NCBI GenBank assembly: GCA_018257865.1
Contig: JAEUBA010000035.1
Coordinates: 233,195 to 297,194 of the forward strand
DNA from: Stereocaulon alpinum
Taxonomy: Eukaryota; Ascomycota; Lecanoromycetes; Lecanorales; Stereocaulaceae
Direction of reading: 5' to 3'
DNA: 64,000 bases
The notes beneath the pieces are model-generated. The model saw only the letters and a program-made list of their open reading frames with translations. It had not been told where the DNA came from and ran no database searches. Made by a program: the position numbers and the translations under genes. Positions 1 through 12,065 of the stretch are shown here, one piece after another. Numbering within the stretch: the stretch's first letter is position 1; each line of letters begins with the position of its first letter.

Positions 1-336
1 GGAGGGGTTGGTGGTGGTGAGGGTGGTGGTGGGGGAGGCGGGGAGCAGAGAGGCAGGGAGGGGATGTTAGCTGTTAGAGGTGGGAAGTCTGGACAGTGAA
101 CAGTTCCAATTCCAGAAGAGTTTCCTGTAAGTTTGACTCGCCTCGATGCTCAAGTTCAAACGAGAGAGCCTTCCTTGACTTGTTCGCAACATAAAAAACG
201 GCACCAGAGAACTTGAGGGCATGGTCGGTTGACGGAACAACAGGTTTCAATTCTGCAAGCTCTTTGATATCATATCATGACCTAGCCCAACCCAGCTACA
301 TCACAGCCTGCCCCTCACACATTCCCATCCCCCCCC
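1..336. other. Intergenic / downstream of RPL24
   Basis: No coding frame is convincing here. The first 60 bases are a G-rich simple-sequence stretch made of short GGTGGT and GGGAGG runs. The remainder probably holds the 3' untranslated region of the minus-strand RPL24 gene. Confidence 0.5.
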
Positions 337-1166
337 TCAGCGCGTCTTAGCGCTCACCTTATTCGCCGCCCCCTTGGCACCCATCTTACTCTGAATCCGA
401 TCCGGCTTCCCCCTCGCAGCACCAGCCGCACTCTTCGCCTTCTCAGCCTTCTTCTTGCTCTCAGCTGTCGCTTTCTTCTCTTTTCCCTTCGCGATGGCTT
501 CTTTGCGGGCTGCTTCGCGGGCTTCGGGACGTTGTGAGCGGCGGTCTTTGATTAATTCTAAGGGGGCGCCGACGATGCCACGTTGTTGTTTTACGGTGCG
601 GCGGGTGCGCTTTTTGGCGATTTCCTATGTTGTTACGTTTGTCAGCGTGGTGGGCAAGGTGAAAGTGGACTGAGGGTTTGCAGGGAGGACGGTAGATGGA
701 GCGCAGAGTGCAACGACCGAGGCGCTATGCTGTGGGTTTTGACAGTCTCCGAGTGTGTGGCCCACCGGGCCCCATCGTTCGTCCACTAGCATCCATGTCA
801 CCAATGCAGCAGAGCCAACCTACCTCTGAGATACCCTTCTTATGCTGCCTTCGGTACAGTGTAGTCCACGCAATACGTCTGGGATTCTTGCGCTGGAGAA
901 AGAGGGATTCGGTTTTGCCGTTCTGAAAGCGGAAGATCTTGCTATCGCCACGGACGTAGAGCTTGCCCTATAGCCATCCATTCTCATTAGCACATTTCTT
1001 ATACCCAAAATCCCATCCGAAAGCCCTCCGCTGCGGTCGCTGGCGAAGAGGGTTCCTTGTTGGCGCTGGCTGGGGGAGGGCGATGGGGAGGAGCAAAGGG
1101 AGGATAGGGACCTACCTTTCCCGGGTAGATCTTCTCACCACTGAAGGTGTCGTCGTAGGTACGCAT
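337..1166 (-). CDS. RPL24: 60S ribosomal protein L24 (eL24)
   Basis: Component of the large cytosolic ribosomal subunit. Three exons on the minus strand: 1116-1166, 824-967 and 337-624, giving 160 residues, the usual eL24 length. The first exon ends in FSGEKIYPGK, and the second continues GKLYVRGDSKIFRFQNGK and reads through RKNPRRIAWT, the eL24 core. The third exon is the Lys/Ala-rich helical tail ending in KVSAKTR. Both donors read GTAGGT and both introns (148 and 199 nt) end in TAG. I chose the ATG at 1166 because it gives the MRTYDD start typical of ascomycete eL24; the frame is open a little further upstream but has no better ATG. Residues 1-65 hold the zinc-ribbon-like fold, although fungal eL24 keeps only part of the cysteine set. 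A highly expressed gene of this kind should have a strong promoter between 1167 and about 1700, but I cannot point to a specific element. Confidence 0.96.
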
Positions 1167-2088
1167 GGCGGTAGTCTGTAATGCGTAGCCCAAATAGATG
1201 GTGAAAATCAGTGTCGTTAGTGTTGGAATCGCACTATGATTTCTGCGGCTGCGGGTAGGTGTGGGTCACGTGCTTTGTAGGGCTGAAATTCAAGCGAGTG
1301 AAACGACGGGTTTCCAGAGCTAGGTCTTTGTATGGCTTCCTCATCGTGGGAAGATGAGCTATTGAAACTTGACGATCTTAATGCTGTATCGAAGAGCATA
1401 TTAGATGGGTGTTGATGCTATGACTGTGGGTATCGAGATGGGCCAGTGGTGCCAGGTTTGAAGACAGCGGCCATTGTACTCGAGTGGCTTCAGTGCGCTC
1501 AGTTCGAACTTGCTACATAGGAGAGAAATCTTACGTTTGGCAAATGCAGTGGTAGAGTTGCTTTGGATGTATGAAAATAAGCTATGCTACCTGACTGTTT
1601 GGCTGACTAGGAAAACTGAACCCTCAACCACATGAAATCTTCGAAATCTTTCGAGGTCACTAACGACAACCCTCAGCATCATTACGGAAACAAGCACTGG
1701 GCCTCATCGGTATCTGAGCAGACACTGATCCGCCGTCATCTTCCTGCATCCGATCGTTGAAAGCTAGCCTAGCACGATACATGACACGAGCATAAAGCCC
1801 CAATTAGTGCTGAAGCTGACGTTGAACTTCCATCATCTCTCCATATCCGTCCTTCAACAGTTACCTCCGCACGATACATGACGCGAGCATTAAGCCCCAG
1901 TTAGTGCTGAAGTAGACGTCGACCTATTATCATCTTTGTATTCCACCACATCCATTCTGTTCCGTCCTCCGAATCCATAGCCATACTACCTAAATTCTAC
2001 CTATCACCAGTGGCTTGAGAGAACAGGTGTGTCTCAGAGCTTGAGGTGACGATTGCAAAGAAGTGACGATTTGGGGTTGGACACGAGC
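1167..2088. other. Intergenic region upstream of RPL24
   Basis: No supported gene. It should contain the RPL24 promoter on the minus strand and the 3' end of the gene beginning at 5279. It also holds the imperfect direct repeat listed at 1770-1935. Confidence 0.5.
1770..1935. repeat. Imperfect direct repeat, two copies about 97 bp apart
   Basis: A segment starting GCACGATACATGAC at 1772 recurs at 1869. The likeness extends for roughly 65 bases, through AGCCCC and TTAGTGCTGAAG to a CATC end. Several differences are transitions (CACG/CGCG, CAATT/CAGTT, GTTGA/GTCGA). This looks like an old local duplication; no open frame spans it. Confidence 0.7.
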
Positions 2089-5000
2089 TCAGTCTTCTCT
2101 GTGTACCTCACACACAGACCAAGGATCTGCACGGCATCCCTGCATACTCGTCAGCGACGGATCAAGATGCTGGGATCAGTCAGACTTACTCTGCAGTTCC
2201 GATCGTGGCAAGGGAACACGGGGCAAACGCCGCAACAGTCAGGGCAAACCTCTTTGTTGCAGGTCGTGCATTTGAGAAAGGTGGGGTCGTCAATACCGTT
2301 GTCGACAAACATGTTTATCGCTTGGACTAGCCTCCAGGCGGTCGATCTCTCGCTGGGGAACGAGGCATTATCATTCACTGCTCGAGTCGCTCCGGAATAC
2401 ACGCAGCATGGGCTCTTGCAGAGGGCACAATTCTGGACCTCTGGACAAATGGTGCAGCGGAGGTTCTTTGACTTCCAGACACGGTTGTGCTCTGGATGCT
2501 GGCGCCAGAAGCCGCTATTAGTAGTGCCATCGAAGTACTGCACTACAGTACCAGTTAAACGACGGAGTGTATTTGTCTGTGCGGCAGCTAATGTTAGCAG
2601 GGGTTTGTGACGTCAATTCATGGTTCTGTATGATCTTACCTTTTTCGCCTTTCTCACACCCTCAGGCAGATGCCTATCTGGGTCGTTGGGTATGTCCATT
2701 AACACTCTCAGGGCAGAATCGATTGTGGTGCCATGCAAGGTTGGAGGGCTGATTCTGCTGCCTGTAAGGGTGTTTGATGCAGATGCGTTGAGGCTGCTTT
2801 GTTTTGACGAGTTTGTCTTGGCTCTCGGTGAGGAAGGTGCAGTCGTGGAAGATGAATCCCAAGAATTGCCGATGGCATTGCATGTGGGAGAGGAAGGTAC
2901 AGTAGTGTATGGTGAGGCCCACGAATTGTACATAACGTTGCGTGCAGGAGACAAAGGCGAGACGGCGAATGCTGGAGCCGAAGAATTCTCCACGAAAGTT
3001 CGTGCAAAGAGAGGTATAGGAGGTACGGAAAGGGGCTCATCATACTCGATTGGCTCATCAGGTACTGCACCCAGATTCGAGGTGCTCATTAAAGTGGGTC
3101 GACCCACTGTGCCAGCAATCGAACTAGACTTAGGACTGAGCTTCTCACTTGAGAACACTCTCTTCACCTTTCTATAAGCGTCGCCGCCGAGACCCATCTC
3201 GCCAGTCAGGTTGATATCGTTTGCTGTCTGGATCTGTGCTTCAATTATGGGGGAGCCGGTTGTGTTGTTAACAAGTGAGGATGTCCGGTTTACAGTATGA
3301 GGAAGTGAGGAGTCCAGGTGAGTTGAGAATTCCGGATTCAGGTTGTTAGTGATTGTGGGACGCGTGTTGAGCGGGGCAAGGTCATCACCGGTCAGCGATG
3401 AGCTCTTCGATAGGTTTCCACGCGCATTCGTTGTTATGGAGCATTCCTTCGCACGTCTCATTGATGGCTTAATCTCCGTTATACTACTGGCGCTAGCATC
3501 GATGGAAGTATTGCGATCGTCTGAGGAGGACCCTTGAATTTCACTGATTGAAGTTTTCCCCATGCTTTTGGCCAAAGATGAGCTCTCCTTCGCCGACAAC
3601 AGGCCTTCATCCTCGCTACTCGCATTGGGTGGTGTCATGATGCTAGTGTTGCCGGCAAAAGAGCTCGTGTTGCTGTTATTCTCTGGCACCGTTCGATGGA
3701 CACAAGTTCCGCCCATGGTAGCCGGACGAGAATGTACAAGCTTGCAGGCGCCAGGAGCAGATTTGTTGCAGACGAAGGGCGATAGCAGCGGAATGGCGTC
3801 GTGCTCAAAGCAAGCGTTACGATCCCTTACTATGTCTCTACTCGTTGTGGTGGTGGAGAGCGATGGCCAGGGTTCGTGAGGTAAATTGGGCAGCATGTCG
3901 TACACATCGTCCGGAGAACTTTGCTCGCTAAGCACTTCTGCGCTGGAGTTCGGTTGCGGGGCTGCAAGGTTTGTGACGACAAGATTCATTGGCTCAGAGT
4001 CCTGGCCACCCCAATGCTTCACTTCAGGGCTCTCCTCCATTGGGGAATGAGGGTCGGTGGGAATGATGCCCGCAAAGTTAACAGCTGGAGACTCGAGACT
4101 GTCTTCGCTATCGGGGGAAAGTGCTGACATAGACAATTGGTCCAGACTAGGTTTGGATGAAAACGAGCTGAACGCACTCGCCACTGGCTGCGTCGCTCGA
4201 TTTGACGAGATGTCAGAGTTGCTATGGAGATAGATAGAATTACGCGCAGTCCTCAAGGAAGCCTGTTGACGGTCTTCTGTAGTAGGGGGACTTGTGGTCT
4301 CTTCGATTTGGCACGTAGAGCAGGTGTCCTGACCATATGTGGACCGGAGATATAGACTCTCGATCTTCTTCACAAGAAAACTATTGTTGGTCAACTTAGG
4401 GATCTTAGGCTCAGCGTAAGCCGAGTCATCATCTTCAGGATCGAATGCGAAGCCAAAGTAACTGCGGAGATCTGGGAAACCATGCTCGAGAATATAATTA
4501 AATAAATCATCTACTTCTGCTTCGTACCATCCCTTCGACCCTCCAAAACTGCGGACCTTCTCGTACTTGGCCTGGAGAAGCTCTTCTTCGTCCTGGTCCT
4601 CTCCAGACGAGAATTCGAGTAGTGATTGTGGCGGGGATGCTGGGCTCCAGTCTTCCGCAAGTGAGAAAATCGGTGACAGGGTAGACTCTGCCCTTTGCGA
4701 GACTACACTTGTAGACAGGCTTCGACGTATTGTAGCACGATCGGGCGACGGCTCCACGATTTGATATCCGTAACTGTGACTGTTTGCGTCGAAGATCGCC
4801 GCGAAGACGTCGTCGTCGTGGCTGCTTGGCGTATATTCTCCGACCGCTGCTCTGGTGGTCACAATTGCCTCCTGAGAGGTCACGCTGGTAGAGAGGCTCC
4901 GATGTATCGAAGCACGATTGTGCGATGGCTTCGCGCTTTGGTCGTCGTAATCGAGACAATTTGCGTTAAAGATTGCCGCAAAGACGTTGTCGTCGTGGCT

Positions 5001-5279
5001 GCTGGGCTCATGCTTTCCGTTCGCAGCTTTGGTGTCCACAGTCAGGCTGGGCTTGCGCTTCAAGAACCTGGGCATATTGATGCGCGGAAGGCGGGATAGC
5101 TGTTCCATTGTCGACGACGAAAGTGAGAGGCGTCGGGCTTTTAAAGGAATGTTTGCATCTACAAGTGATGCCACTTCGTCGAAGACTGGTGGGATGTCGC
5201 TCATGGATTTTGGGAGTCCGCGGAGAGCAATGGAGAGCCGTGTACCGCTCGCACCAGCGACGAAGCCATCACTGAACAT
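2089..5279 (-). CDS. Fungus-specific protein with N-terminal tandem duplication and Cys-rich C-terminus
   Basis: I do not recognise this family. Model: exons 2640-5279, 2190-2576 and 2089-2139, about 1025 residues. The first ATG in the frame is at 5279 (MFSDGF); the frame upstream has only a TTG. Residues about 92-136 and 151-195 are a tandem duplication, each with SSHDD(N/D)VFAAIF then RSLSTSV. The middle 600 residues are Ser/Thr-rich and probably disordered. Exons 2 and 3 encode a Cys-rich module: RCTICPEVQNCALC, CCVYSG, CTTCNKEVCPDCCGVCPVF, CHDRNC, then GCRADPWSVC. The spacing suggests a zinc-binding, RING/treble-clef-like fold, possibly in a DNA- or chromatin-associated protein, but that is inference. 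Introns have GTAAG donors and CACAG/TGCAG acceptors; the third exon ends in a TGA at 2089. The C-terminal exon is the least certain part. Confidence 0.75.
4692..5045 (-). repeat. In-frame tandem duplication of about 59 codons
   Basis: Within the gene at 2089-5279, two consecutive blocks about 177 nt apart encode SSHDDxVFAAIFxAN...RSLSTSV twice. The duplication preserves the reading frame and both copies remain intact, so both are probably used. Confidence 0.8.
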
Positions 5280-5758
5280 TTTACCTATTGTTGCTACCCA
5301 ACAGAGTATATTCAGCAAGCTGTGAGATACGTCAACAGCACATTACGATTCAGAGCTCTATTTACAATGTTAATTTGAGTGTTGAGGCCGGTTAAGGCTG
5401 GCAGGCTGGCGGCCCGAAGCTGTTTTGGAAATCCGTTGCATTGATCTGGTACCTTTCCATGTGGTTGTTGCCACAGAGCCTGTGGAATTTGTGCAGCACA
5501 GCTAAGGTTGACGGTGTTATTCATAATTCTATGCGTGGGGCACTGATGACATTCCTAAGGAGCTCAACTTCAGGCACGCAAGAGTGGAACACATTGAAGC
5601 TCGACCATGCCTTAGGCCTGCCTAATGCACAATCAAGAGTGTGTTATAATTGACAGCAAAGACAAAGGAGGTTGCTCTACCTTTAGAATACCTGGGATCC
5701 ATGGTCACATGTTCATCATACGTTTCGTATGCTCGCTGTCTGCCTCGAATCATTGACA
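5280..5758. other. Intergenic, 479 bp
   Basis: Lies between two minus-strand genes. It should contain the promoter of the Cys-rich orphan on its left side and the UBC13 3' untranslated region on its right. I see no extra gene. Confidence 0.5.
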
Positions 5759-6366
5759 TCAAGCCTTTGCGTACTGACGAGTCCATTCCCTTGCAGTCTG
5801 TATAGCCGCTTGTTCATCCTCCTTCCACCTCTGAGCCACGTCGTTTGCAAGCGGATCGTCCGGGTTGGGCGCACCCAAAAGAGCTTGTATCGAGAGAAGT
5901 ATGGTACGTATCTGAAGGGCTGGAGACCAATTACCTGCTCTCGTTAGATGGGTGGGCGTATGTTGAGAGGGTGTGGAAGGTACTCTTGAGGACATCGAGG
6001 CAGATGCGGCCCAGCTTATCAATGTTCGGATGGTAAATCTTCGTGAGAAATCGAATCTTCGGTGGAGTCATGGGGTAGTCGTCAGGGAGGAAGAGTTCGA
6101 GCTTGAAGATACCGGCTGGAGTGTAGATAAGCTTTGGCTTGATTTATAGAGACTTTCTACCAACATTCGTAAGGTGATTGAGAGGGGCCATGAATCATAA
6201 CATCGAAATACCTCAAGTTGTCCTCGTGTGGTACAGCACTGATGCCGGGAACTCTGTGTTATGGTATCAGCCCAGCCGTTTCTAGGGCACTGAACTGAGA
6301 ATAGACGTACGGTTCTGCCATCAAACGCTCTGTCTCCTTCACAATTCTCTTTGGTAGCGCGGCCAT
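5759..6366 (-). CDS. UBC13: Ubiquitin-conjugating enzyme E2 N (Ubc13)
   Basis: E2 enzyme that, with a Uev/Mms2 partner, builds Lys63-linked ubiquitin chains in DNA-damage tolerance and signalling. Four exons: 6311-6366, 6165-6253, 5984-6115 and 5759-5934; 150 residues. Start MAALPKRIVKETERLM is typical. The HPN motif is at 77-79 and the catalytic Cys is residue 87 in GRICLDVLK, the same position as in known Ubc13 proteins. NWSPALQIRTILLSIQALL and REWTRQYAK close the UBC fold. Met64 in DDYPMTPPK is the residue Ubc13 uses for Uev and RING contacts. The second intron begins with the less common donor GTTGGT; the others start GTACGT and GTACCT. The gene is divergent from the WDR59-like gene across about 730 bp. 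Confidence 0.97.
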
Positions 6367-7096
6367 TCTGCCTGGCTGTTGAAGTCCCTTCAGCCGTACG
6401 CACCTCTCTCGTCAATCCCAGGCCAATTTGGGGCTTCGGTGACACGCTCAGTAATAGCAAACGCCCTCAACGAACGGTAAACGTTCGCGAGGGTACACTT
6501 AGTGAAGGCGCGATGATCCTGACCTGTTGTTCTATGAAGCCTGGCGTTGCTGAGACATGGTGTTGGATTGACAGAGCAGAGCTCCCTCAAGGCAGTACCT
6601 ACGCAGCAAGGCTTGCTCAGCGGGCGATTGTTTGCTTGGCACTTGCCGTCACTGCCAGATTTGAGCTAAACTAATTGGGCTACTGTTCCCGCGGCTGCGC
6701 TTGCCACTAGGGTTTGCAAAGGTTTGACAATGAAGATTTGATAAGTTTCTGAACGAACGCCCGACAGGTTCACTCCCTGGAGAGATGGCATACACTGGAC
6801 AGATTCGACACCTTCCCTGTCCTCGTATCTATCGTTCTGCGGTCCAGGTTTAGGTCTCTCTCTAAAGCTTTGTACTAGTGTACAACATGCCTACATCTAT
6901 ACCTAGAACGTTCATTGGTGCTGGCATTTTCATTCACTCCTTATCAGCCGTTCCCTGCTATGGAAATTGGGGTGGCTACGATCTCCAATCAGTCCATGTC
7001 ACCAATCAAATCCGCCATCGCTTACCAGAATAATAGCCTAATATACTTTAGCCTGTCAACCTTCATGTCATAAGCCTAATGTAAGGTTTAAATGAC
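6367..7096. promoter_or_regulatory. Divergent promoter region UBC13 / WDR59
   Basis: 730 bp between two head-to-head start codons, so it must carry both promoters. No other coding frame is convincing, and I cannot name specific binding sites. Confidence 0.5.
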
Positions 7097-10000
7097 ATGG
7101 AAGAAATGGAACCATCTCAGGGTTCAACTTCAGCTTACGACAGCCCAACTTTTAAAAAGGATGGCTCGTTCGAACTGGACAAGCCGGTTGGCTCTGCGTC
7201 CATTTCGCCCTGTGGTAGAGATGTAGTTCTGGCCTCGTATGCTATATCTAGGAAAGCTCACTCTTTGCGATGATAAGCTGCTAACGATGTGTAGGCGGCA
7301 AGGTCTGCACATTATCGATCTCGACTCCCCCTGGGCTCCACCCCGACACTTGCCTCACCACACTCCATGGGAGGTAGCTGATGTCCAGTGGTCACCATTC
7401 GCTGCACGAGATTATTGGGTAGTCAGCACTTCAAATCAAAAAGCCCTTGTGTGGAATCTGGGATTGGTCAATGCCAAGTCTTCAGTTGAGCATGTACTCC
7501 ATGCGCATACTCGTGCAATCACAGACATTAATTTCTCAGCTCATCATCCGGATATCCTTGCTACGTGTGCTGTTGATAGCTTTGTTCATTGTTGGGATCT
7601 TCGACATCCAGCTAGGCCAGCAATGACATTCTGTGATTGGTTTGCAGGTGCAACACAAGTCAAGTGGAACAGACAGGACTCACACGTCATTGCCTCGTCT
7701 CATGACAAATTTCTTCGAATTTGGGATGACAGAAAGGGTGCCTTTCCATTGCGATCAATAGAAGCGCATGCCACTAAGATTTACGGCGTGGATTGGGACA
7801 GAATTGAAACGAACAAGCTAGTCACCTGCTCTTTAGATAAGACGATCAAATTTTGGGACTTTAACAAAGAGGAAGACGCACCCGAACGCGATCTGCACGT
7901 GTCATTCCCCGTATGGAGAGCGCGTTACACCCCTTTTGGATTTGGTATACTGGCAATGCCCCAGCGTGGAGACTATGATTTACACCTGTATGATAGGCGC
8001 AAAGATGGATCCGAAGACCAAGAACACAAAACTGCTGCAGTGCATAAATTTGGCGGTCACAATGATCATGTCAAAGAATTCTTGTGGCGACCGAGGGGCA
8101 GCATCACGGAGAGTACCGATGAGCGTGAGTTTCAACTTGTGTCATGGGGTACCGATCGAGTGTTACGCCTCCATCAGGTTGACGAAGATGTGCTTGGTAC
8201 CGTTGGGTATGAAAAAGGTGTAAAGCGAAACTTCAACGTTACACGCAAGAACGCTGTCTACAAGACCTTCCGAGAGAATCCAGCTACGACGACTGAAGAG
8301 GATGCTTCGACAAGCCTTTTGGAAGGATCTTCCAAGCTTGGTATGCGGTCTGCGCTGAGTGTCGGGATGAGCAAGGTTTCTGTACCATTCATTGGTGGAT
8401 ATGGGACTGGAGGCTTCATGAGTCCAGTGTTGGGACTGAAGTCTCCTGCACGAAGGGAAATGGATCCCATTACTTGGATGCGCGGTGTGAAAATTGGGAA
8501 ACGTGAGACCTCACCTGATATGCACCAAAGTGTTTCTTCTATTATGTCTCCAAGCCTGAGACTGGATCCGACTTGGGACGGTTTTGAATCTTTGGGAGAG
8601 GAAATTACGCATGTGGGAGACAGATTCCGAAAGGTCAAATTTGATACGGTATGGTTGTTGAACTAGAGCTCTGTCAAGCACTAGGCTGACAAGGAACAGA
8701 TTGATGTTCAGCGGCGGTATGTAATTGTGTCACTCTCTGGGCCATGGGGGCCCTCGAATGATGCTGTCTATCTACGAACTCGTATTGATTTCCCGGTCGC
8801 CTATCCTGATTCAGCAACACCGTCTGTCTCTCTTGAAAAGGTAGCTTCAGTCAGCGACGGCGTGGTGAACAAAATAGACTCAGATCTCGCCTTCATCACA
8901 GCTAGCTTCGCTTCTCGACAGAGAAGCTCGTTGGAAGCTATATTACGTTATCTTTTAGGGGAACAAACCCTGGAAGACAGTCTACTGTGGTTGAAGAAGA
9001 GGGAAAGTGTCGACTTGGATTCCACTCAAGACTTGGATCTGAGCTCAAGCGACGAGGAAGACGAAGGGCCTGGTAATTACGTGGACTCCCAAGGGGACGG
9101 TATGGATAACAGTGACCCCATGGTCGCCATCTCGAATGCTCGATACAATGTTCCACTGCCCAAAGCATGTGGAGCGCTGTGGGCAGGCAATGGTCTTTTG
9201 ATCTGCTTTTTCCCCTCGAAACCGGAAAAGGAGTCTTCATTGCTCGAGATGAGTCTCAAGACGAACGACCGATCCTCAAGGACCCGCAGGACCATGTTCG
9301 AGGGGTTTGGAAGACTTCAGAACATGTCTAGCCGACAGAAGCGACATGCGTCGACGTTAGAGACCATTGAGAGTGGTGATTCTGACTCTGACGAATCCGC
9401 TACGTCGTCCTCTGCATCCTCGTCCCCTTCAGAAGATATTGGGTTGCCCCAGCACCACTTCATGCCAAGTATGGCGTTCCGTGGTGACATGCACGAAGGA
9501 CAGCCGGGCGTCACCTTAGATGGGTCGCAGAGATCGAGCAGTGACAGCAGGCTCAGAAAGTCCACCACTTCGACTACGAACATGTTTGTTTCTATCCACG
9601 ACTTCCTCGACCTCCTTCCTGCAAAGCAGCGCCTCGCTAATGACTACACAATCGGAGATGGGTCTCTTGGCTCTACCCAGAATGAAAAAGTCGCCAAAGA
9701 GAACGGCAGTCTAGATTTAGCTGACGTGTGGTCCTTCGTTGGTCTGTTGCTGCAAGACAAAGTGCCTTTGGAATTGATACACCACCCTCGAGAGGAAGGA
9801 TCCATCGTAACAGTTGCACGTCGTGCTCTATCAGAACTCAGGGATCAGGACAGTGCAATCGATTTATCATTCGATGACCTAGAAGAGCGGACATCAACAC
9901 TCATGCCAGCATCTGTCAAATGGGGCGACCATCCTTTCGGGCGGTGGTGGTTTGTTCAGTCATTGTACGTTTCGCCTCCGTACCACTAGTCTAGAGGCTG

Positions 10001-11491
10001 CTGACAGGCGTCAGATTCCGCTATTACGAACACTTGGCCGATGTCCAGATGCTGGCAATGCTGTCATGCGCGTTCAGCGAGCCTCGAAAGTCGCGGAAAA
10101 GCCCAGGGGAGGATAAGCACCTTTCGAGTCCGAATGCCTCGGCAGCCTCTTCGGATGCGCTATATTGGCGTTGGAACGTCCAAAATGACTACTACCCTTC
10201 TGAGGAGGTTGCAAAGGCTCAGTTACAGCCTGCTTCTCCCCATTTGTCGGATCATGTCGACTACCAGAACATACACAGTGGACCGCACTCCTCGACGTCT
10301 TCGACTGGAGCACCAATGAGCGATCTATCCGCGAGCAATACACCTCCATCGTACTACAAGCCTCTTCGCGCAAGCTTGGAACGTAGAGAGTCGCAAGCAA
10401 CGAGTCTGTCTACCTCGCCTGAGCATCTACGCCACACGCATCGCTCGAGCTCCAACCTCAGCGCTCTCGCAGCCTCGTTCTCACTTCCTCGTCCGTTTTA
10501 TTTCAGCACTTCAGCTGCCTCTTCACCACCTAATACACATTCTAGAAAGCGATTGAGCCCAGAAGATAGCTATCACAGTACACCATCGTCGACCGTGACT
10601 TGGAATCAGGCATTTTCGGGAAGATCTTCGACGATAACAGAAGACCCCAGAGCAGGTCTCACGCTTGCGATCTCAGGTAACAACGAGAATATTCCTCCTA
10701 CACCTAAGAAGCTTGGCTTCACCATCAAATTAAAGAACCAAGATCAATTTCACAATGAAGGTCACGCCAATATGACCCTCCTTGACCCAAGCGAAGAATG
10801 GCGATACTGCGCCTACAGAGAGGCATACGCACATCTTCTCTACATCTGGGGCATGCCCATTGCAAGGACGGAGATCTTGAAATACAATCACCCTCAGGCT
10901 GCGGGCTCAGTGCCATTCTACACATCATTTCAAGACACCGCGTCCCTGCTCGCTATCGGCACGGCGACTTCAGATCTCGAGGCCGCAAACCTCGGCTTCA
11001 GAGACTACTGCGGATCCTGCTTAGCCACCCTCCCACCCAAATCAACAAGTCGCCGCTGCCAGTCCTGCTCCACGAAACAACCTCCCCCAACATGCTGCTT
11101 CTGCGCCACCATCATCCGCGCCGCCTCATCTCCCTGTCTCAACTGCGGCCACGCCCTCCACACTTCGTGCCGCAACCTCCTTCCTCAAACCTCAGCAGAT
11201 ATGCCCAACGAATGTAGCTCGGGCTGCAGCTGCATATGTACCGATCAAACTGTCGTGGCAATTTATTTACCCGAGTTGACCACAAAACACTCCTTCGAAG
11301 TCTCTCCCGCCATCACCATAATCGGAGACGCAGGCGTAAATGAGCAAGAGCAGCTAGGCTGGCGTGAGACTGGAGAGTGGGAAGATGTGGCGTATCAGAG
11401 CCTTGCATCCAATCTCGTACCGAGACAAGAAGTCAGGTCGAAGGGGAGCAAGATTTGGAGAGGAAGAATGGGGAGGATGGGGAGTATGTAG
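7097..11491 (+). CDS. WDR59 / Sea3 (Mtc5) subunit of the SEA/GATOR2 complex
   Basis: Vacuole-associated component of the SEACAT/GATOR2 complex that relieves GATOR1 inhibition of TORC1 in response to amino acids. Four exons: 7097-7236, 7295-8648, 8700-9964 and 10015-11491; 1411 residues. The first two exons join within VVLASRQGLHIIDLD. An N-terminal beta-propeller of WD repeats follows (for example HPDILATCAVDSFVHCWDLR and KLVTCSLDKTIKFWDF). An RWD domain starts at IDVQRRYVIVSLSGPWG, and a C-terminal RING-like module contains CGSCL, CQSCS, CCFCATII, CLNCGHALHTSC and CSCIC. This order (WD40, RWD, RING) is diagnostic of WDR59. The Ser-rich linkers between domains are longer than in animals, as is usual in fungi. 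The ATG at 7097 is the first that stays in frame through exon 1; an ATG at 7092 is out of frame. Confidence 0.94.
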
Positions 11492-12065
11492 GAATATGCA
11501 TGTATAGCTGGATTTGCTTGAGCCGGATGTCCGACTTTGTTTTGGGAGAGGAAGATACCCCTACGTTTGTATTGGATCTTTGGAATGGAGACCGGGGCGT
11601 TTTTGGACTCGGATCAATGTGGAGGAATCATTTATACAGGAAATCTTATGGGCATCTCGAGTGGACATTTAGCGCGTATATATCTTCGGTTGTATCAAGT
11701 ACCTATGATGTACCATAGAGTAGAGACAACTAATAACGGAAACATAATCAAATCAAAGACGCGCAAGGTAGCACTGCCCGTTCGAAACCATGATAGCTGA
11801 GGAACGTCTACACCTATTCACAATCAATGAACGACATAGAAAGCACCCCTGAGCCACACGTATCAAAAGCCCAAAGTCGGCTGCTCTTCAGCCAGTACAA
11901 CCAAGTAGCCAGCACGATTGAGATATCAACACTCCGTTCACAACCCCCAGTATACATTCAACTAACGACTACCCGCACATCCCAACTCCACAAAAAAAGT
12001 ACAGAAACCCCCCCACCCCAATGTCCTCCATCCCAAACCGCCCGGCCCCGCCCCAACCAAAAGCC
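11492..12065. other. Convergent intergenic, 574 bp
   Basis: Lies between two genes whose 3' ends face each other, so it should hold both 3' untranslated regions. The right half is C-rich. No gene is seen. Confidence 0.5.

Noticed and set aside
2053..2610. 185-codon plus-strand frame
   Set aside because: It is antisense to the Cys-rich exons of the minus-strand orphan, whose cysteine pattern and splice sites are far stronger.
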